Below are positions 43,863 through 52,791 of a stretch of 64,000 nt of DNA, one piece after another. The translations under genes were made by a program, and so were the position numbers. Below the pieces are notes generated by a model. The model searched no databases. It saw only the letters and a program-made list of their open reading frames with translations, and had not been told where the DNA came from. How positions within the stretch are numbered: the stretch's first letter is position 1; each line of letters opens with the position of its first letter. The DNA is from Mesorhizobium sp. WSM3859 (lineage in GTDB: Bacteria; Pseudomonadota; Alphaproteobacteria; Rhizobiales; Rhizobiaceae): the NCBI RefSeq assembly GCF_002295065.1, contig NZ_NSGG01000001.1, forward strand, positions 206,553-270,552. The letters run 5' to 3'.

Positions 43863-44885
43863 ATGACCCTGCTCGTCACCGGCGGCACCGGTTTCGTCAT
43901 GAGCGTGGTCGCCCGCGCATGGCTGGATCGCGACCCCAAAGCCCGCGCCGTGATCCTGGACCGGTCCGGCCTCGACGCGGCGGCCGAAAAGCACTTCGCA
44001 CCGGTGAGCGACCGGTTGACGGTGATCTCCGCCGATATCCTTGACCAGAAAGCCTGGTCCGCGACGCTCGACAAGCAAGGCATCACTGCGATCGTGCATG
44101 GCGCGACGATCACGCCGATCTCGCGCGGCAGTGCCTCCGAGGCAAAGCGCCAGCCGGAGGCTGAAGACCCGGCCCGCATCGTCGACGTCAACCTCATGGG
44201 CACCGTGCGCATGCTGGACTGGGCGCGCACGAATCCGGACCTGAAACGCTTCATCTATGTCAGCTCCGGCTCCGTCTACCGCCACAATGGACCCGACTGG
44301 GCGAGCGAGCCGTTGCCGGAGGACGGTTATGTCGCGCCGCTGACCCTTTACGGCATCTCGAAATTCGCCTCCGAGATGGTCACCAACCGCTATGCCGACC
44401 TGTTTGGCCTGTCGGCAGTCTCGGTGCGGCTCGCTTCCGTCTACGGTCCGATGGACCGCGCCACCGAGAGCCGCAATTTTCGCCATGTTCCGAACCGCGT
44501 GGCGCATATGGCCCTGGCCGGCGAAACGATCAGGCCGAACAGCCTCGAGCCCGTCGGCGACTACCTGACCTCGACCGACGTTGCCGCGGCGATCTTGGCG
44601 CTGATCGATGCTCAGCACCTCAACTACCGCCACTACAACATCGGCTCCGGCTCCAGCCAGACCATCGGCGAGATCATCGGCTGGGCAAAAGAACGCGTGC
44701 CGGGGCTGAAGGCCGAGGTAACATCAGGCGAAGACGCCAACATCGTCCAGGATGTGCGGCTGAAAGGCGGCATGTGGGGCGCCTATGACATCGCCCGCAT
44801 CATGCGCGACACAGAATGGCGGCCGCGCCCCGGCAAGGAGGCCTTCCACGCCTACATGGACTGGATTGCCGCCAACGAAAGCTGA
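43863..44885 (+). CDS. NAD-dependent epimerase/dehydratase family protein (extended SDR)
   Basis: 340 residues. LLVTGGTGFVMSVVARAWLDRDPKARAVILDRSG is the Rossmann start (TGxxGxx). FIYVSSGSVYRHN supplies the Ser, and LYGISKFASEMV the YxxxK. VRLASVYGPMDRATESRNFRHVPNRV and YNIGSGSSQTIGEI are extended-SDR features of sugar epimerases and lactone/cyclic-alcohol dehydrogenases. In this catabolic setting a uronate- or hydroxy-acid-type substrate is possible, but the function is not defined. The Shine-Dalgarno TAGGAG lies 6-11 bases upstream. Confidence 0.8.
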   Translation: MTLLVTGGTGFVMSVVARAWLDRDPKARAVILDRSGLDAAAEKHFAPVSDRLTVISADILDQKAWSATLDKQGITAIVHGATITPISRGSASEAKRQPEAEDPARIVDVNLMGTVRMLDWARTNPDLKRFIYVSSGSVYRHNGPDWASEPLPEDGYVAPLTLYGISKFASEMVTNRYADLFGLSAVSVRLASVYGPMDRATESRNFRHVPNRVAHMALAGETIRPNSLEPVGDYLTSTDVAAAILALIDAQHLNYRHYNIGSGSSQTIGEIIGWAKERVPGLKAEVTSGEDANIVQDVRLKGGMWGAYDIARIMRDTEWRPRPGKEAFHAYMDWIAANES

Positions 44886-44913
44886 GTCAAACCAAGCCGA
44901 AGGAGGACGAGAG

Positions 44914-45846
44914 ATGCCGACCGAACCGCAGCAAGCGCAGCAGCCGCGCGACTTTGTCGGCTACGGCCCGCACCCGCCCTTCGTCACCTGGCCGGGCGGG
45001 GTCAAGCTCGCCGTCAACCTCGTGCTCAACTACGAGGAAGGGTCGGAATACAACTGGCTGGAAGATGGCCGCAACGACAATTGGGGCGAATACAATCTGA
45101 CCGGCAGCATGCCGGTGCGCGACCTCGGCACCGAGACGCATTACGAATATGGCAGCCGCGCCGGCGTCTGGCGCCTAGCCAGGCTGTTCGAACGCTACGA
45201 CATTCCGGTCACCTTTTCCGCCTGCGCCGTGGCGCTCGAACGCAACCCGCCTTTGGTCGAGTGGATGAAGGCGCGCAGGCACGACCTGATGGGCCATGGC
45301 CTGCGCTGGATCGACTACACGACCATGGAGCGAGGCGAGGAAGAGCGCCATCTGCACGAGGCGATCGCGCTTTACGAAAAGCTGCTCGGCAAGCGCCCGC
45401 TCGGCTGGAACTGCCGCTCGCTGCCGAGCGTCAACACGCGCGATCTTCTGGTCGAGGAGGGCGGCTTCCTCTACCACTCCGATCCCTGCAATGACGACCT
45501 GCCCTATTTCCTCGACCACCGCGGCACCGAGATTCTCGTCGTGCCCTACTCCAAGACGCTCAACGACAGCCGCTATCTCGTGGCGCCCGGCTACGGCAAT
45601 CCGCGCGACTTCGCCGAGGACTGCCGCTCGGCCATCGACTACATGCTGGACGAGGCTGACGAGACCTGCGGCCGCATGCTGACCATTGGCATTCACGCCC
45701 GCTGGACGGGCCAACCCAACCGGGCATCGGGCCTGCGCGAGGTGATCGAGCATGTCCGGCAAAGCGACGGCGCCGCCTTCATGCGCCGCGAGGACATCGC
45801 GCGCTTTTGGCACGCGAACCACGCCCGCTTCGAGCAGCGCGGCTGA
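44914..45846 (+). CDS. Polysaccharide deacetylase family protein, PuuE-allantoinase-like (copy 2)
   Basis: 310 residues from ATG 44914, with the strong site AAGGAGGA upstream. Same fold and landmarks as copy 1 at 16.7 kb: FVGYGPHPPFVTWPGGVKLAVNLV, NYEEGSEYNW, YEYGSRAGVWRL, FSACAVALE, GHGLRWIDYT, GWNCRSLPSVNTRDLL, SDPCNDDLPYF, then a conserved HARWTGQPNRASGL. The metal-free allantoinase PuuE is the closest characterised relative I can name. Two copies bracketing the island, plus a broken dihydroorotase-like gene directly downstream, suggest ring-opening of more than one cyclic amide. Confidence 0.75.
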   Translation: MPTEPQQAQQPRDFVGYGPHPPFVTWPGGVKLAVNLVLNYEEGSEYNWLEDGRNDNWGEYNLTGSMPVRDLGTETHYEYGSRAGVWRLARLFERYDIPVTFSACAVALERNPPLVEWMKARRHDLMGHGLRWIDYTTMERGEEERHLHEAIALYEKLLGKRPLGWNCRSLPSVNTRDLLVEEGGFLYHSDPCNDDLPYFLDHRGTEILVVPYSKTLNDSRYLVAPGYGNPRDFAEDCRSAIDYMLDEADETCGRMLTIGIHARWTGQPNRASGLREVIEHVRQSDGAAFMRREDIARFWHANHARFEQRG

Positions 45847-45849
45847 GGG

Positions 45850-47182
45850 ATGTTGGAGACGCTGATCCGCGGCGCGACGGTGGTGAACGCCGATGGCCTC
45901 AGCAGCGGCGATATCGGCATTGCCGCGGGCAGGATCGCCGCAATCGTCGCGCCAGGCGAAGCCGCCGGAGCCAGGACAGTTGTCGACGCCGCCGGCAGCT
46001 TTCTGCTGCCCGGCCTGGTCGATGCGCACGCCCACCTGCGCGAGCCCGGGCTGACGCGTAAGGAAGATTTCTCCTCCGGCACCCATGCGGCGGCGCTCGG
46101 TGGCGTGACCACCGTGCTCGACATGCCGACCGACGAGCCTTGGGCGGCCACGGCCGAGCAACTCGCTGACAAGATGGCGACCGCCGCAAACCGCATCCAT
46201 GTCGATGTCGGCCTGCAGGCCGTGGTCAGCCGCGACCTGTCGCTCATCCCTCGCCTGCTCGACCTCGCGCCGGTCTCGTTGGAACTCTTCACCGCCGACG
46301 TGCGGGACGAATTCCTGTTTGCAACGCTCGACGCAGTTGCCGAGGCTCTCAAAGCGTTCGCGGGCGCAGATACGCTGATCGGCATCTCGCCCGGCGATCA
46401 ATCGATTCTCACCGGTAGCGCCGCGCGCGACCGCTCCGGCAGCATCGCCACCTTCCTGGACAGCCGGCCGCCCCTCGCGGAAGCCAACGGCATCGCCCGC
46501 GCGCTTATTGCTGCCGCCTCCACCGAAACAAGGATCCATGTCCGCCAGATCAATTCCGAACTGGTGTCGAGACGTGGAGCCGATTGCGCGGCATGGCCGA
46601 CGCAAGCGTAGAAACGACGCCGCAGAACCTGTTCCTCACGGCGCAGGATTACGAAACGCAGGGCGCCAATCTCAAGGCCTCGCCGCCACTGCGCTCGCCG
46701 CATGATGTCGACGCGCTACGTGCCGCGCTCAGCGCGGGACTGATCGACATCGTCGCCACCGATCATGCCCCGCACGCGCCGGCCGAGAAGGCGGCGGCCT
46801 ACGCGGCTTTCGCCGACATTCCGGGCGGCATGCCGGGGCTGCAGACGCTGCTTCCGACCATGCTGAGGCTGGTGGACGAAGGGCTCATCGCCTTGCCCGA
46901 CCTGGTGCGCATGTGCTCGCGCACTCCGGCCGAGCGCTTCGGCCTCGGCCGGCGCAAGGGACGCATTGCCGTCGGCTACGACGCCGATTTGCTCATTCTC
47001 GACCCTCACCAATCCAGCGCCATCACCAACGCCGATCAGGTGTCGCGGGCCGGCTACACGCCGTTCGACGGCTGGGCCGTGAAATCGCGGCTGACAAACG
47101 TTTCCTGCGTGGCCGCGAGATCGTTTGCGACGGGCGGCTGGTCGGCCCGGCGCAAGGCAAGATCGTCAACCGGGAGAGCTGA
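45850..47182 (+). pseudogene. Dihydroorotase/allantoinase-family amidohydrolase with two frameshifts
   Basis: Three successive frames form one ~444-codon cyclic amidohydrolase. Frame 1 (45850-~46565) has [26 protein letters not shown] (HxH). Frame 2 (~46565-47100) continues [43 protein letters not shown] (Asp site) and RKGRIAVGYDADLLILDP. Frame 3 (~47100-47182) ends LRGREIVCDGRLVGPAQGKIVNRES, 3 bp before the next gene. Both junctions equal loss of one base. The carboxylated-Lys motif of the family is replaced by SLELFTAD, as in some allantoinase-like members. Either a recent pseudogene or two sequencing errors. The intact form would be a hydantoin/allantoin-type ring hydrolase. Confidence 0.75.
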
Positions 47183-47185
47183 ACC

Positions 47186-47959
47186 ATGGCCATGCTCGCC
47201 AACAAGACCGCCATCGTCACCGGAGCGAGCTCCGGCATTGGCCGCGCCATCGCGCTCAAATTCGCCGCCGAAGGGGCCAATATCGTCGTCGCCGACACGC
47301 TGGAGCAGCCGATCGAGGGCGGCCAGAGCACAGTCGAGTTGATCCGCTCCTCCGGCGGCAATGCCGTCTATATGAAAACCGATATCTCGGACTGGAGCGC
47401 CGTCGACGCGCTTGTTGGCGCGACTGTCGATCGCCTCGGGCGGCTGGACGTGATGGTGAACAACGCCGCTATCTACACCAGCACCAACCTGATCGAGACG
47501 ACGCCGGAACAATGGAGCCGCGTCATCGGCGTCAATCTGACCGGTTTTTTCTATTGCAACAAACGCGCCGTCACGCAGATGCTGACCCAGGCGCCGGTCA
47601 ACGAGGTGCGCGGCCGCATCATCAACATCTCCTCGCAGCACGGCATGGTCGCCTGCCCCGGCGATTTTCCCTACTCCGTGAGCAAAGGTGGCATCGTGCA
47701 GATGACGCGCCAGATCGCGGTCGACCACGCTGACGACCTCATCGTCTGCAACGCCATCGCACCTGGAAAAATCATCACCGGCAAGCCGGGAGTCGCCAAC
47801 GATCCTGACGCGCTCGACTATTCACGCCGCCGCACACCCTGGCCACGGCTCGGGCATCCGAACGACGTGGCAGGCGCGGCGCTATTCCTCGCCAGCGACA
47901 TGGCAAGTTACGTCACCGGCATTAACCTGATGGTGGACGGCGGCTGGATGGCCGGCTGA
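47186..47959 (+). CDS. Short-chain dehydrogenase/reductase
   Basis: 257 residues. TAIVTGASSGIGRAIALKFAAEGANIVVADT is the cofactor site with an NAD-type Asp. MVNNAAIYTSTNLIETTPEQW, INISSQHGMVACPGDFPYSVSKGGIVQM (Ser; Y-x-x-x-K) and ASDMASYVTGINLMVDGGWMAG complete the classical SDR pattern. It is the last gene of the plus-strand unit beginning at the MFS gene. The substrate is unknown. Confidence 0.85.
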   Translation: MAMLANKTAIVTGASSGIGRAIALKFAAEGANIVVADTLEQPIEGGQSTVELIRSSGGNAVYMKTDISDWSAVDALVGATVDRLGRLDVMVNNAAIYTSTNLIETTPEQWSRVIGVNLTGFFYCNKRAVTQMLTQAPVNEVRGRIINISSQHGMVACPGDFPYSVSKGGIVQMTRQIAVDHADDLIVCNAIAPGKIITGKPGVANDPDALDYSRRRTPWPRLGHPNDVAGAALFLASDMASYVTGINLMVDGGWMAG

Positions 47960-48005
47960 CGGTCGGCCGGTCCCCGGCGGCAGGAACCTTTGCGGAAACC
48001 GCTCG

Positions 48006-49256
48006 TTGACCCTCCTGCGAGGGGGCCAACGATATCTGGGACCCGTTGCCTTGGACGCCAAAACTGAAAGAAAAGAGCGCGAAACCGCTCCCGCTGGGAA
48101 AACGCGGGCTCAGCCCCGCTCCGATCGGCAGCAGCGCCCGCCGGGCGATCAAAAACGCGCGGAAAATGAGCGCGCGGACGATAAGCGCGCGCAAGACACG
48201 CAGGCGAATGACAGTCCGTCGGACGGCAACAAACCCGGCCTCATCAGACGCCATCCCTACATAGCGGCGATCGCTGCCATCCTCATCCTGTTGGTCATCG
48301 CGGCCGTGGTCATCTGGTGGATCAACGCGCGGCAATATGAATGGACCGACGACGCCTTCATCGACGCCCGCACCGTGACGATCGGCGCGGAAATTGCCGG
48401 GCGCATCACCGATGTCGCCGTCACCGACAACCAGCCGGTCGAGGCCGGCGCGGTGCTTCTGCGCATCGACGACAGCGATTATCAGGCCTCGCTCAAACAG
48501 GCGGAAGCCGGCGTGGTGGCGGCGCGGGCCGAGATCGCCAACGTCCAGGCGCAGACCCAGGCGCAGAACGCCAAGATCGATGCGGCCGAAAAGCAAGTGG
48601 CGCAGGCGCAGGCGGCGCTCGAATTTGCAAAATCGGAGGACCAGCGCAACCGTGAGCTCCTGGCCAAGGGCACGGCGACACAGCAGCAGGCGCAGCAGGC
48701 CGCTTCGACCTTACGCCAGGACCAGGCGGCGCTGGACGCCGCCAACGCCAATGCCGAGGCGGCTAAAAGCCAGCTCGCCGTTCTGCAGGCGCAAGGCAAG
48801 AACGCCGAAGCCAAGCTTCGCCAGGCTGAGGCCGCCGAGAACCAGGCCAAGACCACCCTCACCCGCACCACCATCATGGCGCCTGTCGCCGGACATGCCA
48901 CCAGCATCACGGCGGCAAAAGGCACCTATGCGCAGCCCGGCCAGGTGCTGATGATGTTCGTGCCCAACAACGTCTGGGTGAAGGCCAATTTCAAGGAGAC
49001 GCAGCTCGATCTGATGCGGCCGGGCCAGCCCGTCGACATCGCCATAGACGCCTATCCGGAAAAGACCTTCCATGGCCATGTCGACAGCGTTCAGGCCGGA
49101 AGCGGCACGGCGTTCAGCCTGCTGCCGGCAGAAAACGCCACCGGCAATTTCGTCAAGGTGGTGCAACGCGTGCCGGTCAAGATCGTCTTCGACCAGCCGC
49201 CTGGCGTCTACCTCGGTCCGGGCATGTCCGTGGTGCCGACGGTCAAGGTCCGATGA
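48006..49256 (+). CDS. emrA: HlyD/EmrA-type membrane fusion protein
   Basis: 416 residues from TTG 48006; TTG 48051 is an alternative and no ATG is available near the front. A charged, low-complexity cytoplasmic leader (~75 residues rich in Lys, Arg, Glu, Gln) precedes one membrane helix (YIAAIAAILILLVIAAVVIWW). YEWTDDAFIDARTVTIGAEIAGRITDVAVTDNQPVEAGAVLLRIDDSDY is the barrel-sandwich hybrid domain. Next comes a long Ala/Gln-rich coiled coil (~residues 165-275) and the beta-barrel ending VYLGPGMSVVPTVKV. With EmrB it would link to an outer-membrane channel for drug or metabolite export. Its stop overlaps the emrB start by 4 bp. Confidence 0.85.
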   Translation: MTLLRGGQRYLGPVALDAKTERKERETAPAGKTRAQPRSDRQQRPPGDQKRAENERADDKRAQDTQANDSPSDGNKPGLIRRHPYIAAIAAILILLVIAAVVIWWINARQYEWTDDAFIDARTVTIGAEIAGRITDVAVTDNQPVEAGAVLLRIDDSDYQASLKQAEAGVVAARAEIANVQAQTQAQNAKIDAAEKQVAQAQAALEFAKSEDQRNRELLAKGTATQQQAQQAASTLRQDQAALDAANANAEAAKSQLAVLQAQGKNAEAKLRQAEAAENQAKTTLTRTTIMAPVAGHATSITAAKGTYAQPGQVLMMFVPNNVWVKANFKETQLDLMRPGQPVDIAIDAYPEKTFHGHVDSVQAGSGTAFSLLPAENATGNFVKVVQRVPVKIVFDQPPGVYLGPGMSVVPTVKVR

Positions 49257-50852
49257 GCGATGCCGCGACAGCAACGGGCGACCAAAGCCGTTCCGCCGCC
49301 GGCGGGCGCAACCCCTGGCTGATCGCGATCGTCGTCTCGATCGCGACCTTCATGCTGGTGCTCGACACCTCGATCGCCAATGTGGCGCTGCGCAACATCG
49401 CCGGCAGCCTGGCCGCCGGCATGGACGAGAGCACATGGGTGATCACCACCTATCTCGTCGCCAACTCCGTCATCATCCCGGTCAGCGGGTGGCTGACCAG
49501 CGTCATCGGCCGCAAGCGCTACTACATGATCTGCGTCGCGACCTTCACGCTGTCGTCGTTGCTATGCGGGCTGGCGCCAAACCTGCCGACGCTGATCGCC
49601 TTCCGCATCCTGCAGGGGCTCGGCGGCGGCGGCATGGCGCCAAGCGAGCAATCGATCCTCGCCGACACGTTTCCGCCCGAAAAGCGTTCGCAGGCCTTTG
49701 CACTCTACGGCATCGCGGTGATCGTCGCGCCGACGGTCGGGCCGACCATCGGCGGCTGGCTGACCGACAATTTCTCCTGGCATTGGATCTTCTTCATCAA
49801 CGTGCCGTTCGGCATCATGTCGCTGGCGCTCGTGCAATGGCTGGTGATCGAGCCCGACATCCTCGAACGCGAGCGGCAGGAGCGGTTGAGCAAGGGGCGG
49901 AAGGTCGACTGGATCGGCTTCATCCTGGTAGCGATGGCGCTGGGCTGCCTCGAAGTCTTTCTCGACGAAGGCCAGCGCAACGATTGGTTCGCCTCGACCT
50001 TCATCACCACTTTCGCCGTGATCTCGGCCGTATCGTTCCTGCTGCTGGTCCCCTGGGAGTGGACAAGGCGCGATCCGATCGTCGACATCCGCCTGCTTTT
50101 CAGCCGGCAATTTCGGCATGTCCTTCCTGGTCATGATGGCGGTTGGCGCCGTGCTCTTCAGCACCACGCAGCTTTTGCCGCAGTTGCAGCAGACCACCTT
50201 CGACTACACGGCCACCCTTTCCGGCCTGTCGATGATGCCGGGCGGCATTGCCATGCTGATGCTGATGCCGATCTCGGGCTTTGCCGCCGGCTTCGTCCAG
50301 CCGCGTTATCTCATCATGCTGGGCATGTCGGTGGTCGCGGTTGCGCTCTGGCACACGACCTCGCTGACGCCCGACGCCAGCTTCAGCTTCTTCGCCTATG
50401 CGCGCGTCTATATGATGATCGGCCTGCCGTTCCTGTTCATCCCGATCTCCACCGCCGCCTATGTCGGCCTGCCGCCGCAGAAGACCGACCAGGCCTCCTC
50501 GCTGATCAATGTCGCGCGCAACATCGGCGGCAGCATCGGCGTGTCGCTGTCCAACACGGTGATTGCCCAGAACGCCCAGTTGCACCAGGCGGTGCTGGTC
50601 GGCCACACCGGGCAATCGAGCGACACCTATCAGCAGACGCTTCGTCAGGTGACGAACCATTTCGTCGCCGAGGGATCGCCGCTGATCGAGGCCAGGCAGC
50701 AGGCTGTCGGCTGGATCGGCCAGGAGATCGGTCGCCAGGCCTCGTTGCTCGCCTATGTCGATGTCTTTTTCTACTGCGCCGTGGCGACGGCGGTCCTTGT
50801 GCCGTTTGCCCTCTTGCTGCGGCCGCCCAAACAGGCGCCAGCGAAACGTTAG
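49253..50852 (+). pseudogene. emrB: EmrB/QacA-type MFS (DHA2) exporter, single-base frameshift
   Basis: Frame 1 (49253-~50105) gives the N-terminal half: IVVSIATFMLVLDTSIANVALRNIAG, STWVITTYLVANSVIIPVSGWL, FRILQGLGGGGMAPSEQSIL. Frame 2 (~50105-50852) continues with SFLVMMAVGAVLFSTTQLLPQL, FFYCAVATAVLVPFALLLRPP and a normal stop. The junction CGGCAATTTCGGCATGTCC would read RQFGMS if one T of the TTT were absent, so a one-base insertion in a short homopolymer explains it. The joined product would be a 14-TM drug exporter of ~532 residues, the partner of EmrA. It could be a true inactivation or a sequencing error. Confidence 0.8.
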
Positions 50853-50921
50853 CTATTCCATTGTCCCGAGCTTGCGCCTTAGCGTCCTCCGCGCCAAGCT
50901 GGCGGCCTCTGGAGGAATCTC

Positions 50922-51353
50922 ATGCGCAACATCACGGCATCGGCGCTGTTTTTGGCGGCGGCATTCTTCACGACCAGCGCAAACGCGCTGGACAGCTCGA
51001 ACACACCCGTCGTCGTCACGCCGCTGGCATCGAAGACGACGACCGCGTCCGGCCAGCCGATCACGCTGCCGCAAAAGAATGTCGAGGTTCAGGTCTCTGC
51101 CTATCAGATCGCCCCGGGCACGACGCTCCCGGTGCACAAGCACCCCTTCCCGCGCTATGCCTATGTCGAGCAAGGCACGCTAAAGGTGACCAATGTTGAG
51201 ACTGGTGTTGCCAACACCTACAAGACCGGCGACTTTATCGTCGAGATGATCGGCCAATGGCACCAGGCCACCAATATCGGCGCCGATCCGGTGAAGCTTC
51301 TGGTGATCGACCAGGTCGAGCAAGGCGCCAAGAACACCATCCTGAAGCAGTAG
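50922..51353 (+). CDS. Secreted cupin-domain protein
   Basis: 143 residues with a signal peptide (MRNITASALFLAAAFFTTSANA, cleavage after ANA). The cupin motif 1 is ITLPVHKHPFPRYAYVEQG-type (PVHKHPFPRYAYVEQGTLKV: two His plus Glu). Motif 2 is the weaker EMIGQWHQATNIG. A small periplasmic beta-barrel binding a metal ion. The ligand or reaction is unknown. It stands alone behind emrB with 70 bp between. Confidence 0.75.
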   Translation: MRNITASALFLAAAFFTTSANALDSSNTPVVVTPLASKTTTASGQPITLPQKNVEVQVSAYQIAPGTTLPVHKHPFPRYAYVEQGTLKVTNVETGVANTYKTGDFIVEMIGQWHQATNIGADPVKLLVIDQVEQGAKNTILKQ

Positions 51354-51388
51354 CTGACCGGCCCCTCGTCTCGAAGCGGCCTCTCGCC

Positions 51389-51859
51389 TCACCCCCAGGC
51401 ACCCACGGGTTGCCTGGTCGTGGCGTTCAGGCGGTTGAAGGCGTTGATCAGCGCGATCTGGATCACCAGGGCGGCGAGCGCCTTGTCGTCATAGTGACGC
51501 GCGGCCTCGTCCCAGACATCGTCCGGCACCGCGTCGGACCGGTCGGCCAGGCGCGTCGCGGCTTCCGCCAGCGCAAGCGCCGCGCGTTCGGCGTCGTTGA
51601 AGTAAGGCGTCTCGCGCCATGCGGATACGGCAAAGATGCGCTCGTCCTACTCGCCTGCCTTCTTCAGCTCGCGCGCGTGCATGTCAACACAGACGGCGCA
51701 GGCATTGATCTGGCTGGCGCGCAGATGAATGAGCTTGCGCGTGACGTAAGGCACGTCGCCGGCTTCGGTCGACTTGTCGAGCGCCAGCAGCGCCTGCAGC
51801 GCGCCGGGAATGAGCATCACCGGGTTCTTCAATCTTGCTTCCCCCATCCGTCTCCTCAA
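51389..51859 (-). pseudogene. AhpD-like carboxymuconolactone decarboxylase family protein with in-frame TAG
   Basis: The first 70 codons (51859-51650) encode EARLKNPVMLIPGALQALLALDKS, VPYVTRKLIHLRASQINACAVCVDMHARELKKAGE, with the redox CxxC and His intact. A TAG at 51645-51647 then interrupts, and the same frame continues DERIFAVSAWRETPYFNDAERAALALAEAATRLADR, HYDDKALAALVIQIALINAFNRLN to a TGA at 51389. The family normally reads straight through (about 150 residues), so this is a nonsense mutation or a base error. The second half supplies helices of the trimeric alkylhydroperoxidase fold, so the truncated form should not work. Two palindromes lie 31-72 bp upstream of its start. Confidence 0.8.
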
Positions 51860-51890
51860 GTTCGTGCAGCCAACAGGCCCGTATCAATCG

Positions 51891-51931
51891 ATAACTTTTC
51901 AGTTATGAATTATCCATAACTTTGGAGTTAT
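51891..51931. promoter_or_regulatory. Tandem palindromic operators, 2 x ATAACT-N4-AGTTAT
   Basis: Two perfect 6-bp inverted repeats with 4-base spacers (51891-51906 and 51916-51931), centres 25 bp apart, in the AT-rich gap upstream of the AhpD-like gene (minus) and 105 bp before cutC (plus). The near-identical pair suggests two bound dimers of a HxlR-, TetR- or MarR-type regulator. No such regulator gene is in the window. Confidence 0.65.
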
Positions 51932-52035
51932 GCGTTGTCAAGCGCCTTCCCTGACTGGACCGATGGTTGCGGCTTTCGCGATGGCGCGCCCGATGGTAGG
52001 GCAGGACATCTCCTCGAAAGCATGGATGAAACCTG

Positions 52036-52791
52036 GTGGTGGACACGCAAAAACCCCTGATCGAGATCTGCGTCGAAGGCATTGACGGGCTGCTTGCCGC
52101 GCAGGCCGCCGGCGCCGACCGGGTCGAGCTCTGCGCCAGCCTGGTCGAGGGCGGCATCACGCCGAGCCTCGGCACGGTGCGCGCCGCGCTCGAAAGCGCG
52201 ACCGTCCCCTTCCACGTGATCGTACGGCCGCGCGGCGGCGACTTCCTCTACAGCGAGACCGAATTCCGCTCGATGCTGGCAGATGTCGAAGCGCTTCGCG
52301 AGCTCGGTGTTGCCGGTGTCGTCGTCGGCTGCCTGACCGCGGACGGTGCCATCGACGAGGCGCGAATGAGCGCACTGGTTCAGGCCGCCGGCCCGCTCAA
52401 TGTCACCTGCCACCGCGCCTTCGACATGACGCGCGATCCTGCCGAGGCGCTCGAGGCGCTGATCCGCTGCAAGGTCGGCCACGTGCTGACCAGCGGCCAG
52501 CGCGACTCGGCGGTCGAAGGGGTCGAGCTTCTGGCAAAGCTCGTGCGACAGGCCGGCTCGCGCATCATCATCCTCGGTTGCGGGGCGCTCGCGCCCGACA
52601 CGATCGGCGACGTGCGCAGGCGGACCGGATTGACCGAGATGCATTTCGCCGCGCTAGCGGATGTGCCGAGCGCGATGCGCTACCGCAACCCGAATGTTGG
52701 CATGGGCGGCACCGATCTTGACCGCGAATACCGCAATACGGTGACTGACGAGGCCCTGGTGGCGGCGACGATCGCGGCCGCGAGAGCCTGA
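52036..52791 (+). CDS. cutC: CutC family protein
   Basis: 251 residues from GTG 52036. PLIEICVEGIDGLLAAQAAGADRVELCASLVEGGITPS is the CutC signature start, followed by HVIVRPRGGDFLYSETEF, GVVVGCLTADGAIDEARM, VTCHRAFDM and HVLTSGQ. TIM-barrel protein long described as copper-homeostasis related, although its biochemical role is uncertain. It overlaps the GNAT gene (TGATGG), suggesting co-translation. Confidence 0.9.
   Translation: MVDTQKPLIEICVEGIDGLLAAQAAGADRVELCASLVEGGITPSLGTVRAALESATVPFHVIVRPRGGDFLYSETEFRSMLADVEALRELGVAGVVVGCLTADGAIDEARMSALVQAAGPLNVTCHRAFDMTRDPAEALEALIRCKVGHVLTSGQRDSAVEGVELLAKLVRQAGSRIIILGCGALAPDTIGDVRRRTGLTEMHFAALADVPSAMRYRNPNVGMGGTDLDREYRNTVTDEALVAATIAAARA

Noticed and set aside
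51645..51647. In-frame TAG in the AhpD-like gene as a pyrrolysine codon, given an MttB-family gene in the same window
   Set aside because: The MttB-family gene itself has no internal TAG, no pyl genes are present, the AhpD family is not known to contain pyrrolysine, and the lesion lies in a cluster of other gene defects.
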